A stretch of 64,000 nucleotides of DNA. Source: Isoetes taiwanensis. Its lineage: Eukaryota; Streptophyta; Lycopodiopsida; Isoetales; Isoetaceae. This document shows positions 1-11,795 of this stretch, piece by piece. Both the position numbers and the translations under genes were made by a program. The number at the start of each line of letters is the position of its first letter. Within the stretch, counting starts at the first letter, position 1. The notes under the pieces are model-generated. The model did no database searches. It saw nothing but the letters and a program-made list of their open reading frames with translations, and was not told the DNA's origin. The DNA lies in NCBI GenBank assembly GCA_021234155.1, contig JAJEKV010000384.1, forward strand, positions 185,269-249,268, given 5' to 3'.

Positions 1-145
1 ACTCCGACATTTGGGATGAGGCTAATGTTTCTTGGTTAATTTGAGGCTCAAAGTGGCTTGCCTATAGTCTTAGGGTTCTAATGCAACAAATTTTTGGTCG
101 ATTTGGGTATGTCTAGCTCAAGTTATGAACTTGGGAAGTTGAGGC

Positions 146-218
146 TGACTCTAAGAGTCTTGGCGGGAGGGGTGTTAGGTTGGGACCTAACTAGGCTCTG
201 GGCGCACTCTTGGAGTCA
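146..218. repeat. 73-bp foldback repeat, copy 1
   Basis: The copy starts TGACTCTAAGAGT and ends with the inverted complement ACTCTTGGAGTCA. Inside is a second perfect inverted repeat, GTTAGGT facing ACCTAAC, around a TGGG loop. Three more copies lie at 1794-1864, 2004-2072 and 2221-2292. It could be a very small MITE or a hairpin-forming RNA. No target-site duplication is obvious. Confidence 0.75.
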
Positions 219-358
219 CTGAGTGAAATTACTCCAATTGTTGCCAAAACTATCTTTGTGCCTAATGAATATACAATCTTAAACAACTATATATTTTATT
301 ATTCAAAATTTTATACATCGGATATGACACATTTAGTTACAAAATTAATTTCCTTCTA

Positions 359-1578
359 TTAGTCCCTCCGCTTGATGTACTTAGCCAGACCTCATATCCT
401 TTGGTGAAGGGTGACTCTTTTCCATGGGAGTGCATGCTAATGAATCTTCAAAGTGCTGTACAACCTCCATCTCTGCTGCTTCTTGTAAAAGCGAGTAACA
501 TGTCGTTGGTTACCGCTTGTTGTCGAACTCCCACAAAATTTCTCGGACAAACCTGCGGAATGCTGCCCTCGGGATGAGGAATCCGTAGCTCCTTTGGAAG
601 TGCTTGATTTCCTTAAGGCTCGCAAAAGGGGAGTCTTGGGATCTCTTCATAGGCTTCTTGGGGGTTCCGGTAGCTCTGGCGGGGGGTTTGAGCTGGAATG
701 CTTCGAGTTGGCCTCCCTCCAAAGCCAGTTTGACCCTGTTTTTCTTCGTAGTAGGCTGCGTAGTCTTCGAGTGCATCTTCTTGTATATTTTGTAATCTGC
801 TAACTCTTTCTTGTACCTCCTCTACGGTCCTAAGGTGTATGAGTCTCGAGGCGGTTTTGGTTGCTTTCTTCCATTTTTGCCTTCTACGCATCTAGCTTCT
901 TTGCTTCTTGCCATACCGAGAATGGTGGGGGCAACGGCGGGGGTAGGTTAATCTGTGTCTCAACTGTGTTTGGAGTTGGGCTTGGCTCTTCCTCGCGGAT
1001 TTCCTCTGTTTCAGGTTGAGGGTTAGGCTGCTGCTGTGAGGATTCTCCCGTTCCGAGAAGGGTTGCCTCAAGAATGCTGCTATATCGCCAGTCTCCTCCG
1101 ACGAGGTTGGGGATTGTTCGCGCCGGTTGGCTTCGTTTATAGATCGCCCGACCAGGGTTCTTCTCTTCTTTTTCGGGGGTTCTTGGGTCATTACCCTTTT
1201 TCCTTTGGGGTCGGGGTCCTCTCTGTTCTTGGTTCTTTGTTCCCGCCATTGGTCGTCTTCAGGTTCTGCAACCTCCTCATCTGCTTCTGTTCTCGCTTTC
1301 TCCTCCTTCCTCTTGGCTCTTTCTTCTCTTCTTCTTGCCTTTTCCTCTTTCTTCTTGGCCTTTTCTTCTTTCCTCTTTGCCTTTTCTTCTTTCCTCTTTG
1401 CCTTTTCTTCTTTCCTCCGCCTCCTCTCCAAATTCAGTAATATCTAGGCCGCCTCTCCATGTCGGCCTTGGTTTTGTCGTCAGCATCTTTGAGCTTCTGT
1501 TGTTTTTGCGAGCACTTACACATTTGGGCCTATCTTCCTTCCTTGGCTTGGCGGGGCGGTTTGTTTGGTCCTAGCCAT
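359..1578 (-). pseudogene. histone H3-like gene with long tail (degenerate), copy 1
   Basis: Reading from 1578 down, the gene opens MARTKQTAPPSQGRK, so its first eight residues equal canonical H3. A long tail rich in K, E and R repeats follows (about 890-1480), spread over three frames by indels. At 776-510 the H3 body is clear: ATGTPKKPMKRS matches the H3 segment ATGGVKKPHRYR, then SLKEIKHFQRS, then FRRFVREILWEF where H3 has FQRLVREIAQDF. After an in-frame TAA the same frame goes on with LLQEAAEMEVVQHFEDS (H3: ALQEAAEAYLVGLFEDT) and PKDM. A frameshift then gives LAKYIKRRD and a stop at 359. Histones package DNA in the nucleus; long-tailed H3 variants include CENH3, but the class cannot be settled here. 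Several indels and a stop make it a pseudogene as read, unless introns explain some of them. Confidence 0.8.
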
Positions 1579-1793
1579 TTAATGACGGCCGATTTGGGAA
1601 GCGCGCCCAAAAAGATCGGCTAATGAGAAGGAGCTCGTGGAAGCGGGAGAAACCTAAAAAATGAGCCTATGTCCCGTAATTTATAGGGTTGGATTTTTTA
1701 GGGTTTAGTCGATTTAATCTTACGGTGGTTTTGTTGGCAAAGTCTCCCCTGTCTTGGCCGAAATTGGGGTCTTGTTTGGTGCTGCTTCTTGAA

Positions 1794-1864
1794 TGGCTCT
1801 AAGAGTCTTGCGGGAGGGGTGTTAGGTTGGGACCTAACTAGGCTCGCGCGCACTCTTGGAGTCG
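1794..1864. repeat. 73-bp foldback repeat, copy 2
   Basis: Same design as copy 1, with outer arms GGCTCTAAGAGT and ACTCTTGGAGTC and the inner palindrome GTTAGGT/ACCTAAC. It lies upstream of the start of the minus-strand H3-like gene. The flanks outside the core also look weakly self-complementary. Confidence 0.7.
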
Positions 1865-2003
1865 GCCTTCTCTGCTCCAACACACCCAATTTACACAATT
1901 TACATTTGTTACTCCCTAATTTAAGCATTTTAAGCGGGGATCCTATCATTACTTTGACCCTTTTTATTAATTTACGTTTAATTTTAAAGGTCACTTTTGG
2001 GGA

Positions 2004-2072
2004 TGACTCTAAGAGTCTTGGGGAGGGGTGTTAGGTTGGGACCTAACTATGCTCTGGCGCACTCTTGGAGTC
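2004..2072. repeat. 73-bp foldback repeat, copy 3
   Basis: Same core as copies 1 and 2. This copy sits inside a larger inverted repeat: TCACTTTTGG at 1991-2000 faces CCAAAAGTGA at 2080-2089, so the potential stem is near 100 bp overall. Confidence 0.75.
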
Positions 2073-2220
2073 GCTGTTCCAAAAGTGACTTGTACTTAAT
2101 GTTTTTTCGATGTTTTAACATACAATTCTAGCTATTTGAACTCTTTGGATCGGGATTTCATCTTTTATCTTACCATTTGGAGTTCCTAAGGTCAAGTTCT
2201 AGGGTTTATATGGGGTGGCT

Positions 2221-2292
2221 TGACTCTAAGAGTGCTTGTGAAAGGGCCATTAGGTGCGAACCTAACATGCTCCGAGAGCACTCTTGGAGTCA
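2221..2292. repeat. 73-bp foldback repeat, copy 4
   Basis: The arms are TGACTCTAAGAGTGCT and AGCACTCTTGGAGTCA, a 16-bp inverted repeat with one mismatch. The inner palindrome (TTAGGT, ACCTAA) has drifted. Flanking TTCTAG and CTAGAA extend the potential foldback outward. Confidence 0.75.
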
Positions 2293-2449
2293 TTGGCCAA
2301 AAAGTGCTAGAATTTTGTAGGATCTTTTAAGTGCCTATGTTCTCTAATTATCCTAATCTTAGATAATTACTAGCTCTACCCGGGAAAGAAAAAATTTTCC
2401 GCTACTTTCGAGGGTTTGAGGGTCCTATCAAGTTAGTACTATTGGGAGC

Positions 2450-4156
2450 ATGGTCGATTGCTTTGCTCTTGGTCTCCAAGAACATTGCTCGATACCAGCG
2501 TGGCGTCCCCTACTACGTATCACGGTGCACTCACCGTATACAAACGAGGAGTTCATCCCCATACCAGCTCCATGCTAATACAGGGGCCCTCCACCGACAA
2601 CCGCAACCGTGGTCGGGTTCCGGTGGGAAGAGTGGAAGGGTCATTGCACCCCGTCTTCCTCGGGGCCTACCTAGGCCGGAAGCGTAAACATACATGTCGA
2701 TAGCACATACATCAACATCATATGACCATCACGAAGGATGGTCCTCCACATATCTGCATAGACAAAGATCAAAGACATCACATAGGGAATCCCTACCCAA
2801 GGCTCGGACTCAAGGGGATGGCCCGGCGGCTTGGGTCTCCGAGTTCATTGCGGGCCGAATTCATGGCAATGGATTTGGCTGGCATATGAACATGGCTTAG
2901 GGTTGTCCACTCCATCCGCCCCTCTGTGCACACTTTGCGAGTGGTACGAAAAGTGTCGGGACTGGCAGAGTAGCGGCCGGATGCATAGCCAAGAGGACTA
3001 CTCCCGGGCTCATCTTCCCGATTCCGATGGGGCAGGTAGGGATCACTCCCTCCAGAGACCTACATGCTGACTCAAGGTGGCTAGAGGGCCCTTTGCCCGT
3101 ATTCGGACCGAACCTTTGGAAGGTGAACACCACCCCCCGGGTGTCGAGCCCATGCCTTGCCCGCACGCTTGCTGGCAAGCCATTGGACCTAGCCACAATG
3201 GTTCGGTAGGCCTTACACACCGGAGGAACCGTTCATGAGTCGGGACATGAACCTCCTTCTCTGCCGGTCTGGCCCCTTCACCCACATCCCGGTGTGGCTC
3301 TTGTGCCAGTAGAATCTACGGTGTGCTAGAGGCTACTCTAGGAGCATCAACTACAAAGCTTTAGGTCTCTACCCCCTTCCCAATACAAGGAGTTCATAGA
3401 GATACATCATTCATATACATCACGGAAAAGAACTAAAGAACAAGATCTAACCTACAACATAGAGTTAGGTTCTTTAGTTAGAGTCTGCTATCTAGAGATC
3501 GGATGGTCATTCTAATAGGCTAAACCTCTTTGCATTCAATGACTAAAATAGGGTTTAGACTATCTAATTGGCCAAATACACGATCCTTGAGGGGCTCCCC
3601 GACTGAGCTCGACCATCCCGCCAAGCGCTCGAATCTAGAGAAGCTAAGGATGCAACTCTCCTAGTCCGAAGTGCGGGATGCGGTTTTGGTTTGTTGAGGC
3701 AGCCAAAAAGCAGTCCCTGAAGCCCTAAAATCGAAAATTGGGCTAGTTAGGGTTTCCTACCCTATATAGACAAGGGAGTTGGCTAGGGTTTCCAATTATC
3801 CCCTTTTTGGCATGTGGGATAAGTGGAAATGGGCCCACTTGCCTTTAAGGGCTAGGTGGCCAAATGTGCACACATGGAAATGTGTGCCCACATTAATGTG
3901 TACATTGGAAAATGTGCACATTAATTGCACCTATGGGTGTGGCCCACTTGGCATGAAGTGTCCACTTGGAAATGTGTGCCCACATTAATGTGTACATCGG
4001 AAAATGTGCACATTAATAGTTGCACATATTTCGGCAAGTTGCCCCCAGGCTACTCGCTGGCTACATGCTAGCGTACCGCCACCGGAGTGGGGTAATGCGC
4101 GCGTGGCAAGATGCGATATCGATCCCCGGGGCCGATAATGTCTTTGGAACGTCACA
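2450..4156. mobile_element. probable decayed gypsy-type LTR
   Basis: This stretch is similar in blocks and in order to the LTR at 19084-20564: a GGCGGAAGCG-like segment, a segment on a GGTTGTCC ... CCATCC pattern, a GATGGGGCAGG segment, and the end GGAACGTCACA at 4146-4156. No polypurine tract or internal gypsy region adjoins it, so it may be a solo or broken LTR. The left edge is uncertain because a TGTGACG start is not visible. No gene is supported inside. Confidence 0.45.
3876..4017. repeat. tandem duplication of about 50 bp
   Basis: A 50-bp segment at 3876-3925 recurs at 3968-4017 with one mismatch. It is built from short inverted words such as TGTGCACA and ACATTAATGT. It lies in the right part of the probable LTR. 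Confidence 0.8.
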
Positions 4157-4329
4157 TATATGCTGCAAAAGAACTCTGCAACCAAGGATTCAGCAAGTTC
4201 ATATACTGCAGGTAGATATCTAGCACTCAAGAATCTCTATGGCATGCGATATGGACATATGGGTATCTCTCGCCTTAGCAATGCGGCGTCAAACATCAAA
4301 TAGTAAATGGATTACCACTTCTTAAGGAA

Positions 4330-7300
4330 CAACACTTAAAATGTTCAACCTAGTCTTGGAAAGCAAGTTCAAGCATCTTTTTCGGACTATTCTCAATTTC
4401 GTGCCACTTAGCCTCTTCAATTGATTCATTGGGATATATGCTACTTACCACTTGAGTCACTATCGGACAGCGTGGTACTTTATTATATTTGTTGATGACT
4501 ATAGTAGATATCGTGGATATATCCAATCACATTTAAGTCTCAAGTATTTTCCATTTACAAAAATTTCCAGTAAGCTTGTGGAAAATGAATTTTCTACAAC
4601 AATCAAGGCATTGAGGTCCGACAATGCCAAAGAATACTTGTCTCAAGAATTTGAAGATTTTTTGAAATCCAAAAAGGCATTACCGTGGAGTTGATTGTCC
4701 CATATGCACATCCTCAAACGGAGTTCTTGAAGCAAAAACGAGAACTATTATGGCTCTAACTTCGAGTATGCTCAAGCACAAACAATTACCACATTTTTTG
4801 CTTTGGGCTGAAGTCGTCTGCCACCGCATTATATATCTCCAATAGAGCGCCAACCAAGTCTTTATTGCTAAAAACACCTTTTGAGGTTTTGTATGGTCGT
4901 AAACCTGATGTCTCTCATTTTAAGATATTTGGCTGTCTGGGTTATGCTGCATTCCCTCGTGAGATATTACAGAAGAATGGCAAACCGTCGACTGTGTCTC
5001 TCAAGGTCATATTCATAGGATATACCACCAATATGAAAGCATGGCGCTGTTATGATCTATCTCAAAGAAAGTTTTTGCTTCGCGAAGTATGATTTTTGTG
5101 GAGGATGCAGTCTATTCATCAGATTTTTATCAGCTAGACAAGACAGATTATGACAAAGTCATTTGCAATCTCTTGGATGACCATTACTCACAGGTTACAT
5201 CTCAGCCACTCACTATGGAACCATCTATCGGGTTCCTCAAAAATTGCTTCTTCCATTAAGTGCGAGATGTTCCAATAGTCCCAACAATCTCCAATGCTTA
5301 TGAAGATTTTCTACCCAATCGATTATGTTGAACCCGCTATATCTCCCGCTATATCTGAAGATGTTGAACCTATTGTTGATATTCAAAGTACTGCGGATCA
5401 CATTTATGATATATTGCCATGCAGGTCTGCTCGAATAGCCTCTTTACATCGTTCCAGTAATGCAAATTATACATTCTGCAATTATGCATTGATGGCCAAG
5501 GTATTACATGAACGTGATCCTCTTACCTATTCTCAAGCAGCAAAACATGTTCACTGGCAGCAAGCTATGAAAGAAGAATTGGCCATGCTTTCTAAGCAAG
5601 GAACTTGGAAACTAGTTCCAAAACCAGCAGAATCACAATATTATTGGAGCCAAGTGGATCTTTCGTACTAAGTATCACTCGGATGGCACACTATCTAAAC
5701 ACAAAGCTAGACTGGTAGCTAAAGGGTATACACAAGAGGAAGGCTTTGATTACAACGAAGTATTTGCACCTGTGGTAAGATTGGACACTATCGCATTTGT
5801 TATCTCTTTGGCAACCTGAGAAAAGTTGGCCCATCTATCAAATGGATTTCAAATCTGCATTTCTAAATGGAGATCTACAAGAAGAACTGTACATGCAAGC
5901 AGCCACACGGATTTGTAGATCAAAGTCAACCTAATTATGTTTGCAAGCTCAAGAAAAGTATCTATGGCTTGAAACAAGCACCACGTTGTTGGAATATGAA
6001 GATCAATACGTTCATTCATCGATATGGAGTACCAAAGATCAAGAGCAGATCCAAATTTATATTTCAAATTCCAAGGGGATTTGGTTTCTATAATACTTTT
6101 GTATGTGGATGACACGATTATGGCCGAGGGGGATCTTTGCTGATCTTAACCTTTCTACAAAACGTCTTCTTAAAAATCATTTTGAGGTTACGATCTAGGC
6201 CTCATGCACTATTGTCTTGGAATAGAAGTCCGGCAGAATCAAACGGGTATATCTCGTCTCAACAAAAATACCTCTCAGAAATTTTGGAGAAATTCCATAT
6301 GGCGGATCGCAACACATCTCCAACACCATCCGACTTGGGTCAAAAGCTAGTATTAGAGCCCTGAAGAAGATGTGGATTCTAACGCTATATAGACAATTAG
6401 TTGGAGCACTCCTATATCTTTGTACTACTCGACCTGATATTGTCTATCTTTGTTGGAGTCTTGTCTCGCTTTATGACACATCCCAAAGAATCACATTGGA
6501 AGGCAAGAAAAAGCGTGTGCCGATATCTAAAAGGTAATCGCCAAGATGGTCTACACTACACTAAAGCACGTAATCCACAACTTATCCTTTATTCTGATTC
6601 AGACATGGCCTCCAATCGATATTGACTCTAGAAAATGTCTCACGGGCTATCTTTCATTCTTTGGTGATAATCCTATCAGGTGGAAGTCCCAAAAACAAGA
6701 TTCTAACAAGATTAGTACCATCAAGCGAAATTAAAGCTCTTACTCTCACGGTCACGGGGAAATGTTGTGGTTAGTTCATTTATTTGAAGATCTTGGCATT
6801 CTAACCACACCGGCAAAGAAAGATATAACCGTGACAATCTTGGAGCAATACAACATGCGAAGGACTATCGCCTTCATTTACAAATCAAGCACATGGACAT
6901 CAAACTGTTTTGTTCGAGAACAAATGCGGTAATAAGTTACTTACACTTTCCTACCTTTGTTCTACTAAGGATCGTCCGACGGTTTCACTAAGGGTCTTAA
7001 AAAGCAAACAATTTCTCCAATATGAAAAACTTCTTACATATTGCACTGTGGCTCATTCCTGGGGGAATCAAAACCTTTTAAGGTTCTTTTTGTTAGGATT
7101 TAGATTTCCTTTCAGCTATGCTCGGTCATGGGGGATGTTAGACATTTACTACAACACATTGTTATGATGACTCAAAGATAGTATGCCACCTATTGTGCCG
7201 ACATGGCATCCTACTATAAATGCCATAGTCGCTTTAGAGTAGTGGTTCTTCTTCAGAAGTATTCGAGAGAGACGACTCCATTTTCCTTTGTTGTCTCTAT

Positions 7301-7380
7301 TTCCTTCAATACATTGAATTCAATAGACTTTCACATTTTGTTGGCAAATGTGAGATATTAGTATTTCAATGCTGCTCAAG
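4330..7380 (+). mobile_element. Ty1-copia retrotransposon, 5'-truncated and decayed
   Basis: Pol is readable in pieces across several frames. The integrase core is at 4410-4760, with YFIIFVDDYSRY and KALRSDNAKEYLS. The integrase C-terminal part is at 4865-5092, with FEVLYGRKPDVSHFKIFGC. Reverse transcriptase runs about 5500-6360: a FKSAFLNG-like segment near 5850, YGLKQAPRCWN near 5970, and the YVDD catalytic box near 6100-6111. RNase H remains are at 6540-6900, with LILYSDSD and SRKCLTGYLSFFG. Gag, protease and any 5' LTR are missing. A polypurine run, GGGGGA, at about 7130-7135 is followed by TGTTAGACATTT at 7136, a likely start of the 3' LTR. Many frameshifts and stops make it non-autonomous. 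The order integrase, RT, RNase H identifies copia rather than gypsy. Confidence 0.85.
7136..7380 (+). repeat. probable copia 3' LTR
   Basis: It begins TGTTAGACATTT directly after a purine-rich tract and contains a TATAAATG-type box near 7214. No 5' partner LTR is present, so the right edge is approximate. Confidence 0.45.
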
Positions 7381-7680
7381 AATATTGCTGGAACACATCG
7401 AAACTAATTTTAATGATATGTATGGAGACAGCAAGGTATCAGCAAAAGAACCCAGATTTCATATATAAAAGGCAAAAGGTTTCAGATTTTAGATTTTAGC
7501 AGAACCAAAAGGTATATCTGTCTCTGCATTTCTGTTTATGTACACAAGCTCAACTGTTCACAAATTCCCAGCAGAATCTACCTATCTTAAGATGTTCAAA
7601 CTTCGCCAGATATATGCCTTCTTCCTTTTTCATAGAATAATAATCAATAAAAATAACTGTAGGCACTGGAAGCATGATTA

Positions 7681-7789
7681 CCTTTCGTTTGATCCATTAT
7701 AGTTAAAACAGCTTCATAATATAAACTTGAATGTTTCCTTTCGTTTGATCCATTATAGTTAAAACAGCTTCATAATATAAACTTGAATG
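7681..7789. repeat. exact tandem duplication of about 53 bp
   Basis: Two adjacent, practically identical copies begin CCTTTCGTTTGATCCATTA and end AAACTTGAATG. Their near identity suggests a recent local duplication at the 3' side of the receptor-kinase pseudogene. Confidence 0.85.
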
Positions 7790-7879
7790 GGAAACAGATT
7801 CCAGGCTTAGAAGCTTTTAGTGTACCCAGGCATGAGTTTTTGGAAATAGCTATCCAAGTATTTGATCTTCTAAAAAGTG

Positions 7880-8690
7880 GTATATACTTTATAAAGATGC
7901 CATCTGCCCTCTGGCAGTTAAGAATATTTGAAACAGATAGAATAGCAACCCTCTAGCTATGCCTATCGCTATCTCCATCCTATCTCTCCAGGTCAAGGTC
8001 TTTCCCTCATTTCCACCAATGATCGAGTGATCCATTTGGCATGAAATCATACACCAACATTTGCTCACTATTTTCTATGCAAAAGCTTCTTGATCCCACT
8101 CAAAGCTTCTTGATATAGCCCCTTGTTGCAGCTTCCATTTCCTAACATGTAAATATTGGACGCAGCCCTTCAATGCCAGCTATGGATTTGTTAATCTCTT
8201 TATTAACCACATTAATGGGTTTTATTCTCACAAGCTTTATCACAGCTACAACCATGCAAACAATCACAAAAGCAGCTACTATCAGCCCTATAACTGCAGT
8301 CTTTGTGTTTGATGGTAGGGCACCTGATGATGGATTAGTATTTCTAAATCTAAGAAAAATCTCTGTTTCATTGTCTGGTACAAAGCTAGCTACTATAGTA
8401 TCATTCAGAATGAAGCATCCCTTCTTGGAGGAATAGGAGTAAGCTTTGCAGCTAGGACAGTTATCAAGCCAAGCTTCTTTACAAGCCCTACATTCTTAGT
8501 CCCATGCATACTCAGACAGCTCCATAAAAAAATTTTCCATAGGAAGAAAATATTATTTAGTCTCGTAGACCCTGGCCTGTAGACCTTAATAAGATCTTTC
8601 CTTTTTTCTTTCTTCCAAACATGTGATTGAAGCCTCATAAGGTAAACATGAGTATTCATCATGATTAGAACACGCATGTGGCAGCCAGGT
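7880..8690 (-). pseudogene. G-type-lectin/S-domain receptor-like kinase fragment
   Basis: On the minus strand the C-terminal part of a plant receptor kinase is readable through several frames. First comes a cysteine-rich stretch near 8470-8410, CPSCKAYSYSSKKGCFIL, typical of the PAN or S-domain region. A membrane segment near 8330-8215 follows (AVIGLIVAAFVIVCMVVAVI). Then come a RPIFTC and EMEAATRGY segment resembling the start of the kinase domain, and LVYDFMPNGSLDHW near 8050 with a degraded IARGLL segment by 7920. Such kinases signal at the plasma membrane. The extracellular lectin domain and the catalytic and activation-loop segments were not found, and stops interrupt the frame. It is a fragment, not a working gene. 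Confidence 0.6.
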
Positions 8691-8877
8691 GGCCTTCTTT
8701 GAAAGAATTATACACAAAAAGACAATTCTACAAGGACAATTTCTAGAATAACTGGTTTCCTCTGACATCCTAGATACTTAGATACACTTGTCACATAACC
8801 TCAGAACTGTATTGGGGCAGTTCCGTGTCGATAGGGGCAGGGCATGCAAATAAAGAATCTATTAAAAGATGAAATCA

Positions 8878-9045
8878 GAAAATAGGAGGAAGATATCACT
8901 GTCTTTTCAGGACCCAGGCAGCTCATGAACCTCCTAGACCAGAAATGTCTCTTGATTTGTGTCCAGCATACTATGAAATAGGAGGAAGATACCAAAGTCT
9001 ATTCAAGGACCCAACCACTTTGACAGCTCATGGACTTCTCAGACC
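8878..9045. repeat. diverged tandem duplication, about 88-bp period
   Basis: AAATAGGAGGAAGATA, an AGGACCCA block, CAGCTCATG and a CAGACCAG-like block occur in the same order twice, at about 8878-8945 and 8968-9045. This is a local duplication with drift. No coding role is seen. Confidence 0.6.
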
Positions 9046-11689
9046 AGTACTAACTTGTGTATCTATGAACCACCATAAACAGTAATGGGAAAAAGAAGTC
9101 AGAAGTGTCTGCTGGGGGCAATCAGAAAATGGCCAAAAAAAGCTAAGAAAGAACAGCCTCCCAAAATAAGGAAAGGAAAAATAGACATGGATCACAGGTT
9201 ATTTCTAGGTTATTTCTAGCTGTATTTTGGTTGCAATGAGTTTCATCTGTCACAGCAAGGGGGGTTGCACTTATTTTTTGTAGATGTGAGGCTGACATTC
9301 TTGGCAGTGCCATTCTCAGCTATGAGACACTGGCACTGTCCATTTCCACTACATAACCCAGACCACATGCAAACGGAAGCTGGCATGGATTTTTGAAGTA
9401 CTGGGTAGTTGTTCAAATACCAGCTACAAGAGTGTGAGATACTAGATTACCATCATTGTCTAACCTTAAGAAATTGAGCGCCACGCTTTGAGATGGTTCA
9501 AATGTGGCGATCGGCGTGGAGCTGCACTCTGATGATGATATCTGAAACTTGGACTAACTGCTGGAGACATTGAATAAGACTGGTGTAATAAGACAAATTG
9601 ATGGAGCTGGAGACATTGAATCGAGATGGTATTTGGATTTTAGCATAAGCTAAGCAATGTTATTGGGAATCAGTTAGACTTCATCTGCGGTGCAACAGTT
9701 CAGTTCTCTATACTGAAGTTGCAATATCACATTAAACATTAGCAATATCAGTTAAGGCAAAACCTGGATTTTCTTGTCCATACTTTCTGCATTTTGCATC
9801 AGGCAGAATATATTCTAGCTATGTAAGCACATGCACTATGCTTATTAGAAGGTGCTTGGAGTTGATCTTGAAAAGGACCTATGTGGACACTGATGCACTG
9901 CCATGCAGTCTAGATGACACCCATGAATGTTCATGGGATGGGCATTGCTGCAGCAGGACAATGGAAACAGCAGGACAATAGAAACAACGGATAATCTAGT
10001 GATGAGCCTGAGACATTTGAAGTAAGCGTGATGGTAGGCGGCCTGCTATCATATACGTCATATTGCCAGCAGCATATTCATCTAAATTCATGTTCATTTT
10101 GACAATTATTTAAAATTTCCCTAAAAAATGAGATTACTAACCTTCTCAAAATCAAGATAGATCGGTTGTTGGTTCTTCAAGTTTCCTTTATTCTCTTGTT
10201 TTATCTTCTTCTTGAACACAACGCCGGAACAGAGCTCTTAAGATCTTTTAAGCTCAGCTGTAGAGCTGCGATTTCTATTTTACTGCAATCTATGATGGCC
10301 ATACACCCTGTGAATATTGTTTACTGTCTTCCAAGCATGAGCAATGACAAGCCTCGTTTTGCATTGCCTTTCATTTCTTGACCGACCAAGCCACTGCTTC
10401 AGAAACATGAGACCTAAGCTATCATACAAATCCGACCTAAGCTATCATACAAATCCGACCTCCATTATATCTTCTAGATGCTACAGATAGATACGACATG
10501 CTTTTCTTTGCACATTACAAAGATCCAAAGCAGATAGGTCGTATATAGGTGATCATTGGCGCCATAGCCGTATGTGAAAAAACCTCATATTCCATATATC
10601 ATATATGCCACGATTCCAAGTAAATGGATTCTTTTAGACCATACAGGGCAAATCCTAAAGATACCAAAAGGGCCAAGAAACCAACTTCGGTACATTATGC
10701 CATATTCCATTGGAGTAGGGTCGTAGAAATACCTCTCCAAAGCAAAATAATCTTGTATCTGGGGAATGTTGCGGACAAATTTTGCCTAGAAAATTGGCCG
10801 TCGGCGTCGTACGAGGCCAATTTTCGGGCCGGAATTTCATGTTTACGCAAACATTTGTGTAACGTGAAATTGGGGGAGAGGGGGCATTTTACGCCCACGT
10901 CAGCCATTTTCTTGTTCATGATTTTAAGATTTGGCCGAGGGTTAGGCTATGGCGCCGTCGACGTTTGATGGCCTAGGCGTCATCTATCCGGCTCCTTTTT
11001 GTATTACCTGAGGCGTTGGATCGAGACCTATCTTCTGATGTAATTTTTGAGAGGAGCGCCTTAGATTTTCCTAGTTTTTGGAAGAATCTTGATATTCCTG
11101 TGTCATTTTGGAGTTTTGGAGTGTCTTTTCGACTGGAAAGCCTTGAAGTTGATTCTGCTGTTTCTTTTCATCTGATTTTGAAGAAGAGCGCCCGAGATTT
11201 GCGACTACTTTTTGAAGGATCCTTGTTTTGTTATATCTTTGTGGAGATTTTCGGGGGTTTTTCAACTGCAAGGCGTTGTGTGAGTAGGAATATTTTTAGT
11301 TTTTGTAGTAGATTCTTATTTTCTTGATTCTGACCTTCTTCGACAGCTGGAGCTTCAAGTTCAAGATCCAGAGTGTTAGGACGAGTCTGGCGACTTGTAG
11401 AAGAAATTTGTGAGCCAAGATTCTAATCTAGGTAACAAGCTAGTTGGATACAAGAAGCTCTGATAACAGATAGGCTTTGCAACACTTTAGCGTCCGTGTT
11501 TAGGCGCTGAATCCTCCGCTCAGGTTATGAAGAACAGGCCTAGTAGGCAGCAGATGATAGCCTTGATCAAGAATGTCGGGATGGACCTTGTAGCCATGTG
11601 CAAGAAGCAGAACTGCCCTCATAGGCAACTGATGACAGCCTTGACTAGATTTTTGTTTTGGATATCCGAAGATACTCTCTGAGGGCTTT

Positions 11690-11795
11690 TCGGTGTTTCA
11701 ATGTTTTGATTCAATGTTTTCAGTGTTTCAATGTTTTGATTCAATGTTTTCAGTGTTTCAGTGTTTTGATTCAATGTTTCAGTGTTTCAGTATTT
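11690..11795. repeat. short tandem repeat, period about 32 bp
   Basis: The words TTTCAGTGTTTCAATG and TTTTGATTCAATG alternate about three times and then decay. It is a minisatellite-like array with no coding evidence. Confidence 0.75.

Noticed and set aside
1036-1447. Plus-strand open stretches rich in F, S and L
   Set aside because: They are the antisense of the K/E/R-rich tail of the minus-strand H3-like gene, and the minus reading aligns to histone H3 at both ends.
8173-8436. Plus-strand open stretch of 87 codons with hydrophobic segments
   Set aside because: It is antisense to the receptor-kinase pseudogene, whose minus frame has the cysteine-rich segment and a clear membrane segment.
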